Assembly: GCF_043641665.1 (NCBI RefSeq) | Contig: NC_092184.1 | Coordinates: 2,711,608-2,775,607, forward strand | Direction of reading: 5' to 3' | Length of the DNA: 64,000 bases | From: Enoplosus armatus | Lineage: Eukaryota > Chordata > Actinopteri > Centrarchiformes > Enoplosidae | Part shown: in pieces, positions 19,625 to 29,376 of the stretch | How the letters are laid out: each line of letters starts with the position of its first letter | How positions within the stretch are numbered: the first letter of the stretch is position 1 | Notes under the pieces: generated by a model | What the model saw: the letters and a program-made list of their open reading frames with translations, nothing else | Database searches by the model: none | Told to the model about the DNA's origin: nothing | Position numbers and translations under genes: made by a program

Positions 19625-20599
19625 ATGCTTCCTTCCAGTGTAGTCATGGCACACACATTTCAGGAACCCCAAAAAAAAAAAAAATCTCCCCCCACCCCAC
19701 ACACACAGGTCCTGGTGTGGATACGAAATTAGGCATTTTTGCCAAAACTGTGTTTCATCCCACCGCTGCCAAATATCAGTGATTTGTGCGATGTTGACCT
19801 GTGTGTACCCATTACTTCTCTCTGAAACTCCCAAAGCTTCAGCGTGACTCTGGCTTTGTTTAGGACTGGTGCCATGATTTCAAAAGAGAGACGCTTAAAG
19901 AATAATATACAGTATATGTTTCATACGTTTTTTTCTTTTTGTTTTTTTTGCATTCTGCAAATGCGTTGTTTTTTAAAAAAAAAGATTCATTTTATTGTTG
20001 TGATTTTTTTTGTTTGTTTTTTTCCTTAAGGCAGGCTTTCAGGAGCCACTTCAGGTCAGGAATGGGTATTTATCTCAAAGCTACACCCAGAGGGGTGAGG
20101 CTTACCTTCACAGCGCTCGCAATTCACTCGCAACCTGCGATTCTCAACTCATCTCTAATGCTAATGTCCGTGCGCTCCCCAATAAGAAAACGCTGGAAAC
20201 GTTGGGGATCACTTTGTTGTAGTTCCAAAATGATTTTACCTGTCATTCTGACGTTATATTATTTAAAGAGTAATCCACCACTGCAGCTTTCCTGTGACGC
20301 TGGTTTACTGCCCTCTCTGGCTGACACTTTCAAGCCTTTGTTTTGTGTGCTTAGTTGCACCTGTAACCACACCCAACAGTGACATCACGGTGTCCTGGAG
20401 TACACCAGTACATCACTGCTGCAGGGTGAGAAGTGAAACCATTGACAGTTGGCTGAGAACAGCTTTTCAGGGGGTGTTAAGTCACTCTTCGAAGGCCGCT
20501 GGGCGGATCCCCTCGGGGTCCCGGACACTCATTTGATTTCATTCTTTATTTGTTTGGTAATATGCACCGTTAAAGCCTTAATTTAAACCAAATCTTAAG

Positions 20600-20820
20600 G
20601 TCCTGTCTTATTAGGGGGCCCTGTGTCAAAATCTAGTTTTAGCGCTTTTAGTAATTCACTTGATATTATACTTGTATGGTGCATATTCCTGAATAAATGC
20701 ATGTTTAATTAATTTACCATCAATGAACTTGTAAAATATAATTGAAACGCCGTACCCATTGTGTAGAGGCCCGCAGCCCATTTCGGCCCCGGGTCCCCCT
20801 GGTGGGCTAATCTGGGCCTG
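20600..20820. repeat. Dispersed repeat, second copy
   Basis: Shares GTGTCAAAATCTAGTTTTA- and GCATATTCCTGAA-type words with 9410-9490 in a USP32 intron. Ends in a GGCCC-rich stretch. Family unknown. Confidence 0.5.
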
Positions 20821-21271
20821 ACGGTTCCCATAGACCCGGAAGTTATATGCGACTGTAAAGTCACTGAAAGGTTTCTAGGACGAATTATGTCATTTGGTAC
20901 TAACCACAGGGGAAATGGAGACGGTGTTCAATTGGTACACATCCAAGTAATCAATGCTAGTTCATTGCTAGCGTAATTTGGCAACGGGCAAGCGTACATA
21001 CCAAGGTGTGCGGAGGGTAAAGGTTCCGATATGAAATTGATAATGCATCATATTTTTAATATGTAATTTCCTGTTTGTTTTTAAGGATGTTCATCTGCAA
21101 ATCAACAAATGCTGCAAAAGTCAGACATGTGCTACACAGCGTTACCAAAACCTCTGTCCCCATTAACAGACCCACTGATATCAGATGGTTTAAGTCCACC
21201 GTTCATTTATGCTTCGACAATAACCAAAGCCTGTTGAACCTGTTGAGCGCTACAGCGTCTGGACCGTACAT

Positions 21272-21276
<5 letters not shown>

Positions 21277-21306
<30 letters not shown>
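21277..21306. repeat. Poly(C)30 tract
   Basis: Thirty consecutive C, followed by CTCCCCC-type sequence. A homopolymer of this length is prone to sequencing error. Confidence 0.95.
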
Positions 21307-21309
<3 letters not shown>

Positions 21310-22176
21310 CCCGACATTTAGAGTATCGTGTCATTCTGTGTAAATCCTGAATTGTGTTGACGGTTTGGCTCCTTGGCGGGACGGTTGAAGTTGAAATGAA
21401 CAAACCCGTGTTCGGCTGTGTGGAGTCCAGCGGCGGAGCTTTGTGTCTGGTGTGTAGCAGCATGTGTGGGGCTCCGTCTAATCACTGTGAAGACAGCAGA
21501 CGCTCAACAGCTCCCAACAGTTCCCCACTTAGTCTTCTGGGGTAACAGGAGATGAATCTCTTTTTTTTTTTTAGCTGCTGTATTTATGAGGAAAAGGTGT
21601 CATTATGGATGTATTTGGAGAGATATCTGTCACTGAATGAAACTTTATTTTCTTTTGCAGAGTACGTTTGTTGAACAAATGGAAATGTACAGATGAGTGC
21701 TATTTAGCTATTTATGTTTGCTTGCTCAGCTTCTTCTTTCCTCCACCCTCCTTGCCTTTGCGCCGAGCTGTAGACGAGGCCCAGTTTGCGTCCGTGTTTC
21801 AAATGTCATCACTTGGCTCAAAGGGAACATTTTCCTGAGTATTTGTCTCTTGAGAACCCAGTTTGTAATGTTTGCTTTATTTAAAGGTGCAATAGCTGTC
21901 AACTTTTTTTTTTTTACTTTTTTTTTTTATTGGCTGTGAATGTTCCCTCAAACGGCTACTTGTGTGATGCTAAGCTTACCGCACCTGTAGCAAAAACACA
22001 CAAACTTCAATTTGGGGTTAATTTCAGCACAATTTTTCATAATCCAGGAGCAAAGGTTTTCTGCCCAAAATAACTGGACTGAACGCTGAAGTTGGGCAAA
22101 CACCGATCCTGTGAACCACAGGGATAATATATTACGCCCCTCCCCCTCTTCAGAAGCCCCGCCCACTCAGCCCCAA

Positions 22177-22199
22177 CCCCCCCCCCCCCCCCCCCCCCC
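22177..22199. repeat. Poly(C)23 tract
   Basis: Twenty-three consecutive C. Confidence 0.95.
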
Positions 22200-22525
22200 T
22201 CAGAAGAATAGTTTGGAGCGTCGGCAGGCAGTGCAATCTACTACTGAGCTGTCTGTCAGTGTCTGTAGCCTCTTTTTATTTAAGTTCATGTCTGTCGGAT
22301 CTGAACCAGAGTTGTTAATTTAAAGGACTGTTTTTGTAACGTGTTCGTTGGAAGAAAGTGACATTGCACTGACATGAAAAGATGTACATAAAAAAAAAAC
22401 AAAATGTGTTTTGTAAATAAGCCAATGAAAACTATGTATTTGAATATGAACTGTACAAAATACTGTACTTGTAGTTGTATATGGAGTGATACCGTTGATC
22501 TGTAACAAAGATACCCAAGCAACAA

Positions 22526-22531
22526 ATTAAA
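22526..22531 (+). terminator. USP32: ATTAAA polyadenylation signal (candidate distal, USP32)
   Basis: ATTAAA at the end of an A/T-rich, 3'-UTR-like stretch, followed by T/G-rich sequence from about 22568. Confidence 0.4.
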
Positions 22532-23204
22532 TTCTGCCGAGGAAACGACGACACCAGGCTGAAAGGGGTTTTTATTTGACTTGTGTCCTGCAGATTTAGC
22601 GTTTAGCCGCTCTGGGAATGGTGTGTGTAATCTGTCGACTTCACCACTTTGGTCCAGACTAAATAGGTCAAAGTCTCAGTTTGTACCATACCTGGAGCTT
22701 CACTATCAGCTGACTAGTAATCATAGTCACACAGGTGTACAGCATAGCCATTACCTTAGTGTTGGAACGACATTAAATTCGAAGTTGCAGTAGTGTGATG
22801 GTAATTGTTACTAAATTTGAATGCTTTTTTTCCCAATAGCTGCTATGATTGTCGCTATTTACTCGCACACTGATCGGCACACATTTTGTGCCGAAAGCGC
22901 CTGCACTTTTCAGATCTGTTGGAAATTGGAATTTGCGTTAATTCACTTCCGTGAATTCAGATGAAATCCCATTCATGCGAGTGTACGGCGCAGCCATTAC
23001 AGCATAGTACTTCTCATTATTACTCCTGTCGACAACCTTTGCCATCTCTCCACCATCTCAGCCTTCTCTTTTAAGTGCTAAACCTTTGGTGTAGTTGATG
23101 CAAGATGAGACATGTATCAGACTGAGTAACTGTTTTCCTTTTAAAGGCTCAGCGACCTCAAGGTGTTAAGTTGCTTTATCCCCAGGTACGTGCGCAACCA
23201 ACGG

Positions 23205-23345
23205 CCTTCCCGTCAAATGTTAGCATGCTAACATGCTAAGCTAAGATAGCGAACAAAATGCTAGCCATCATACCTGCTCAAACATCAGCGTGTCATCATG
23301 AGCATGTTGCCAAAGCTCAAAGCACTGCTGAGGCGCTCTGGGTCT
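23205..23345. repeat. AGCATGCTAAC-type teleost repeat, partial copy
   Basis: Contains GTTAGCATGCTAACATGCTA, AGCTAAGATAGCGAACA and ACATCAGCGTGTCATCATGA, as in the fuller copies at 47025-47630 and 58145-58605. Confidence 0.75.
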
Positions 23346-23614
23346 TGTTAAAACTAGTTTTACTCGTGGTGCTGCTGCAGTAAGTAGGTCTGCAGATGAG
23401 TAAGGTAACCACAGGCAGGGTCTCTGCAGCAATTTCCCCTAAGTAGACACAGCTGCTGATAAAGATATTTCCCCCCTGTGCACCATGTGAGGGGGCTTTT
23501 TCCTCTTCACCTCTTATGTAATCCTGACTGACGCGTTGATACATTTTAGGCCCTCAAGCAGCAAGTATTGGGCCTTAGAGACCGACTGTGGCTGGTTCAC
23601 CACTTAGTGTTCGT

Positions 23615-24050
23615 TAGGGACTTGAGGTACTTATACTTTACTTGAGTATTTCCATTTTATACCAATTTATACAAATATTGTACTTTTTTTCTGCTTTATT
23701 TTATGCGACAGCTGTCCCGTCACAGATTAAGCTTTGACTTGATACACATTTGACGGATTGACTGTCGCACAGTACATTAGAACCATGTGAAGCAGGTGGA
23801 ATTAGCTCCACCTCGACCAGCTGCAACATTAAAATGCTTCCTACATGTTATGATGCATCACTAATAATAATCCAGTTATGAAATGTAGAAGTTTAACACT
23901 GACAGCTGTAAAAAAAGTGCATATATTTTGTAAGTGAGTAAGGTTTTTTGCTGATGACACTTAACTTTTACTTAATGCTTAATTTCTACATTGTTTACTG
24001 CTAATTTTACAAAAAAAAAAAATAATAATAAAGGATCTGAATACTTCCAT
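23615..24050. repeat. Teleost interspersed repeat ending in CTTCCATCC, copy 2
   Basis: Runs from GAGGTACTTATACTTTACTT through GAATTAGCTCCACCTCGACC and CTGCAACATTAAAATGCTTC to GGATCTGAATACTTCCATCC. It overlaps in content with 15058-15415 and appears less truncated internally. Confidence 0.75.
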
Positions 24051-24579
24051 CCACAAACATCCATTTACACTTTTCTCTTCAAAATGTCTCATAGAAATTC
24101 AACACATTCAACAATACTTTGTTGTTTTTGGTTTTTGGATCCAACGGCACCACCTAAACTGGGTTCCCCACGTGCCTTATTTTACATTTCTGTTTCACCC
24201 AACACCTTCAAATCCCACAGAATCTGACCAGTGATCAGTCATTTCTAAAACATTTTGTCCCCAAACACTGCCCATTGAAGTTTGGGTGTCTCAGAGAGCT
24301 GACATGACCACAGTTTAGTGTGATACAGTGTGTCGTGCAGCTCAAACCACCTGCTGCTACTGCTCATTTCCTCTGCTTATGTTGTGGTTGACACCCCGCG
24401 AGAGCTCCTGCTGGTGGCAACGCACACAGGGTCGACGTTTACACAACATATGGCTGTGTTCTTCAAGGCTCATAGCATTTCTTCGGTAGCTCCGCGCAGA
24501 ATGAACACAGCGCGGAGCCACACAGATGGCTTCAACTTAACTGCTCCAGCTGGTTTCTGATCAGCGCGGGCTTTCAAGG

Positions 24580-24964
24580 ATGGACTTAATCAAACCGGTG
24601 TCCGCTGGAAAACACAGGTACGGCTGTCTTACATTGTAGTAGAGCATTTAATGTGTGTTCATGAGCTTGACGGGTCTCTTCCTGTGTGTTCTTATTGTTT
24701 TGGGCTTCAGGTTTGACGGGGTGAAACAGCCGTAGTTCTGTTCTCACGCCAAACTTCTAAAACTTTGTGTTTTTTTCCCCCCCTCATGTAAATTAATAAT
24801 AATAATAATAAAAATGATCATTTAAAAGAAAGTCCCGTATGTTTGATTTGGGATTAAACTCTTCCTGCTCAGCCTTTCTAACATCACTGATGTTATTTCA
24901 GATGCTACGATATCACCTTCCAGACTGAGGCGGTGCTCTCTGACCAGAATCGTCCTTGTTGAGC
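24580..24964 (+). promoter_or_regulatory. Possible 5' UTR exons with a short uORF upstream of the kinase-like gene
   Basis: A candidate 5' exon ends at 24617 (CACAG|GTACGG) and an acceptor lies at 24900-24901 (TTTCAG). Joined, they carry an ORF from ATG 24580 to a TGA at about 24960, roughly 32 codons, ending just before the main ATG at 24976. Both splice sites are by inspection only. Confidence 0.35.
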
Positions 24965-24975
24965 GGACGACACAC

Positions 24976-27900
24976 ATGTCTGCCAATTCCACCAGGGGAA
25001 GCGGGTGCCCGGGTGAGCCCTCGGGCTTCACGGGTAAGGCTTTCCGCCCCGCCGCGTTCACCGACACATTGCGAGAGCGTGTCGGGGCTGACTCCTTTTG
25101 TCCTGTTGGCTCTTTCAGGGCGGCCCCGGGACCCACTTGCCTACGTCCTCATAGGGGCTCTCTCCTTCACCATTGTGGCCTTCGCGCTGCTCGGGGTCGT
25201 GTGTCTCAGAAAGTAAGAGAGAGGGTGAACCTCCTGGACGATCCGTCCCCGGCGTCACTTGTTTTGAGTTCAAATTGCACTGGACAGGGTTTCTGTGAAA
25301 AAAAATGTGTGGTTCATCAGCTGAAAACACGCAGTGGAACATGTTCAAGGCTAAATCAACAAGCGCAGCTGCCTTTGAATTAGTGCTCCTAGATATCCTA
25401 TTACCTGGTTCAGTTCGTAGGAAAACTGAGGGTCTTAATAAGCCATGCCCAGAGCAAACACATACAAATGGAATGCAGCCATTATTAATGTTTTTAGTTA
25501 CACCTATGGTTTCCTGCCGTGTCAAAATGTCGGCCTACACTGTGAATTTATGCAGAAAGCCACCACAGGCTGACCTACTGCCTGATGTGTTTGGGCTTGA
25601 GGCCAGACTTTTCTTTTGTATCCCCCCCCCCCCGACCCAGACCCCGTGCATTGCTGTGCGTTTTACAGCGTTCACTGCTTTTTCCTCGCAGATATCGTTC
25701 TTTGGTCAAGACCGTTCGAGAGCTGCAGGGGAGCAAGCTGCTGCTGGGCGCTGTTCCTCTGCTGGAGGCCCCCATCATGCCCGTGAGGCCGGTCCCGGCG
25801 GTGAGGGAGGAGGACGAGGAGGAGGACGAGGAGCCTCCTCCCCAAACCCCCCTGCAGCAGAGCAGCACAGTCAGGTCCTCCTCCAGGAGGCTGTGGAAAG
25901 GCCTGCAGCAGGTACCGCTGACGCATGACGCAGACACATATATTTCACGCTGTCAGATATTTGACCTATTTAAGGGGTGCTTGATTTTGAAGACACGCGT
26001 ACAGCAGAGGAAATCTCATTTGCAAGATAGGCTAAACTGAACGGGAAACGTACACGTGACCCCCCTTATCTGTGTCATCTCACCAGTGTGTATGAACAGT
26101 GTTAGCCACAATTAGACTGGCGGACAAAAAATGAGCTCGTGGTTTTGACCCGGATGGTGTTGGTTTGTATGCCCTCTCAGTCCCCTTCACCCCCACCCGT
26201 CGCTGTTCTGCTCCGCTTTGATGCTGATCAGTCACCTCTCACGGCATTTGTCCCAGGGTCCTCGTTTTACCAAGTCAGACCTGAACCTGCTGCAGCTGAT
26301 CAAAGCAGGGAAGGAGGGCGTCTTCTACCAGGCCAGGATGACCAGGGGGACGTGTAAAGGCCACAACATGTTCACCTGCAAGATCAGCAAGGAAGGTACA
26401 TTCTGCTCTGGTGCACGTCTCTGAGGCGGAGCTGGCCTGAAGGCAGAAATAATCAATCGGTTTTTGAGGTAAAAGTCAAGTCGCAGAGGCAGGAAACCAC
26501 AGTTTATCTGGCCATCGGTAAACTAACCCAAGTAAATGGTGCGAGAGGTGCGAACAGATTAATGGCAAGCATTGCACGAATCATGCTAACACGCTGTGTG
26601 AGAGGCAGATTAGGTTAGATAAAGGCTACATAGGATTCTAGTTTGAAGAAGAATTGGTCAACCAAGCTGTGTAAAATGTAGCTGCAACAGCTCACCTGTA
26701 ACTCAAAAAGGGTACAGTTTGTATTCATTTACATATCTAATGAGGTATTCCTGAAAAAGTGTTGCATCTCCTTCTACAGTTTGAACGCTACCAAAATGTT
26801 TCGTAACATTTGTAGATGGGTGCTATGCAGCAATCGCACACATTTTGCACAGGAAGTACCTAGTTTAAACTCAAGTTTAAACTCAAGTTCAGTTTTAACT
26901 CAAGTTTAAACTCAAGTTCAGTTTTGGCAAAGGTTCTCTTATAGCTCCCATAAGTCGTATTCTTATATTAAAGGCGCTATATAAATGCAAGCTATTATTA
27001 TTATTATATCAACAATGAATCGTGTGAAAGGTGCTGCGTGTCGCGACAGCTCTAAGGAGCGTTTTAGCATTTTTCAGCTCATTGTTAGACGGCTCGTTTA
27101 AAAGGCACAGTTTCTGAATACGGGGCTGTGTTTCATTCCGCATGTTGGTCCTTTCACAGTATTTATACAGCACCTAGACCTGCTTTATAATCAAACAAGA
27201 CATGGACATCTCACTTCCTGCAATACGGGACCTTTAAGACGTGCTAATGTGTCAGTGTTGTGTGTCAAAGCTTGTCTCTGCTGCCCCTAGTGGCCAAAAA
27301 AAAACAAAAAACAGAAGAACAGTTATTGCAGGTTTAAGCTGCATTAACTGAGACTGCTGCCGGGTTGCATTGATATAATCTGATGAAAAGGGCTAACAAT
27401 GACAGGCAAACTACACGCAAGGCGTTTTTTTAACGTTTGTTTACAGCTTGCAGCACGACGAATTAAGAGAGTGGAGCAGGTTGATGCTGCGGTTAAGAAT
27501 GTGTGAAGGAAAATATGACAGATGAAAACGCTCTGCCCACCTCTCCTTCCTCTCCTCCACTCCGCCAACCGCTGTGGTTTTCAAATGTGAGCATACAACA
27601 ACATGTCCTTTGAAACTAAATGGGACCTCAGAGGTGACTCTCAGTGTTGTATTTCATCTGATACCAGTGAAGGCCAGCGCGCCCAAATAATAAATGAAGA
27701 TGTTTTTGTCGCTCGACCTTTAGGTGTTTTATGTAATGAGGCTACGAGGTGCCCACAGCATTACGAATTGATATCTAACAAATTCAACAGCAACATCTCT
27801 TTCCAGAAACAGTGACCTTTCATAAGGACTCGGTAGAAAGTAGTTCCAGTATCCAAGATATCCAAGTTTTTCTTTGTAAATTACTCACATGCCACTCGGC

Positions 27901-28186
27901 TGGAAGCACATTTCAGAAGAGATGAATTGGAGTTGTTTAACTTTTGAGTCGTCCCTCGATTCAGATGATTTTTTTTCCCTTTTCTCTCTCTTGTTTACCT
28001 CGAGGTGTCCGTCCCAAGCATGTGGACACGGAGGTTTCCATCATGAGGAAACTGGTGCACCACAAGAACGTCCTCCAGTTGCTGGACTGGAACACCACTG
28101 AGGGTGAGCAACATTCGGTCTTGAAGCCGCTGTCCTGTTACACAGCGATAATGGAAGAAGGTGGATGAAACCTTGGATTTGTTCCC

Positions 28187-28222
<36 letters not shown>

Positions 28223-28458
28223 GTTCTGATTCGCCACCAGAGCCTTACATCCTTATCATGGAGTATGTGAACTACGGCACTCTGAGGACCTTCCTGCAGA
28301 CCAACAGAGTCCACCTGAGTGCAGACCCTGAGCTGCAGAGCCTCCTCACCATCGCCTCCTACCACATCGCTCTGGCCATGCAGCACCTGCGCTCCAAAAT
28401 GGTAACAAACATCATTATTTAATATGTTACCATTCATCGGCACTGACCGAACACATAT

Positions 28459-28500
<42 letters not shown>

Positions 28501-28685
28501 TGGGTGTTAAGCAGTGTCGGTGTGGTCTCCCCTGCAGATTGTGCACTGTGACTTGGCCCTGAGGAACATCATGGTCAATAAGTTTCCCTGGGAGGTGAAA
28601 GTGGCGGAGTTCGGCCTTGCCCGGGACTTAACGCGCATGACGAGCCGCCGCAGCAGCCGCTGGAGAAACCCACGGGTAAGACTAT

Positions 28686-28726
<41 letters not shown>

Positions 28727-29334
28727 CAAGTCGTCAAGTTCAAGTTGTCAAGTTGTCCTACAACCCCAATAACTAAGCATGACACCACCAGAACATTTGA
28801 CTTTAACAGATCACAAAATGTGAAGTTAACTTGAGTTTTCATAGTTTTCATTTCGAAATGTGCGGATGTATATGTGTCACTTTAACATAGATCACCATTT
28901 TATCTTTATCAGTATGCACTGAAGATGACGGGGCTGTAATTTTCACACATTCCGTGCCATTGTGATCACATCTTGTGCCTTTACCATATGAACTCGTAAC
29001 ACATGCGTAACATTTAATGTGTACAACTGTGTGAGTGAACTTGTGACACTTACGAAGTGTTTTCTATCAAGTGCCGGTGTCATGAAATGTGGCATGCCTG
29101 TCTGTAAGCCCGTGTGCTGCAGTCAGGCAGTGCGAGTCTACACGCAGCTAACTGAAAATGTCTTTAACCTGCGGGTAACACGTCAATTTTCCCCTCTGAC
29201 CACAGAATCTAAATTTCACCTTTGTGAACCTGGTTTGAACCCATATTAACTGTTACCAAGGCTGCTATTAGCTCTTCTACTACTATATTGTTAATAGTAT
29301 ATTCGATCTATATTCTCTATTTGTTTGTGTGTGT

Positions 29335-29376
<42 letters not shown>

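Larger units (their letters stand above)
18768..22531 (+). other. USP32: Probable USP32 3' UTR (long) and downstream sequence
   Basis: Non-coding after the stop. Carries a hairpin-forming element (19248-19347), a dispersed repeat (20600-20820), a 30-base poly(C) (21277-21306) and a 23-base poly(C) (22177-22199). The 22320-22530 stretch looks like a typical 3' UTR end with an ATTAAA at 22526. Where the transcript actually ends cannot be decided without RNA data. Confidence 0.5.
22532..24975. other. Intergenic USP32 to kinase-like gene
   Basis: Holds a start fragment (about 22638-22660) and a partial copy (23205-23345) of the AGCATGCTAAC-type repeat, a near-complete copy of the CTTCCACC-type repeat (23615-24050), and the presumed promoter and 5' UTR of the kinase-like gene (about 24300-24975). 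No other gene was seen. Confidence 0.7.
26396..28004 (+). other. Intron of the kinase-like gene (1.6 kb)
   Basis: Contains a 29-bp perfect tandem duplication (26868-26925), a retrotransposon-tail-like segment GGCGCTATATAAATGCAAGC followed by (TTA)n (about 26970-27007), and a dispersed repeat fragment (27260-27340). No gene was seen. Confidence 0.7.

Noticed and set aside
24580..24617. Exon 24580-24617 as the true coding start of the kinase gene (MDLIKPVSAGKH)
   Set aside because: Joining to the acceptor at 24902 meets a stop before the membrane exon. Only the ATG at 24976 keeps frame into the membrane helix.
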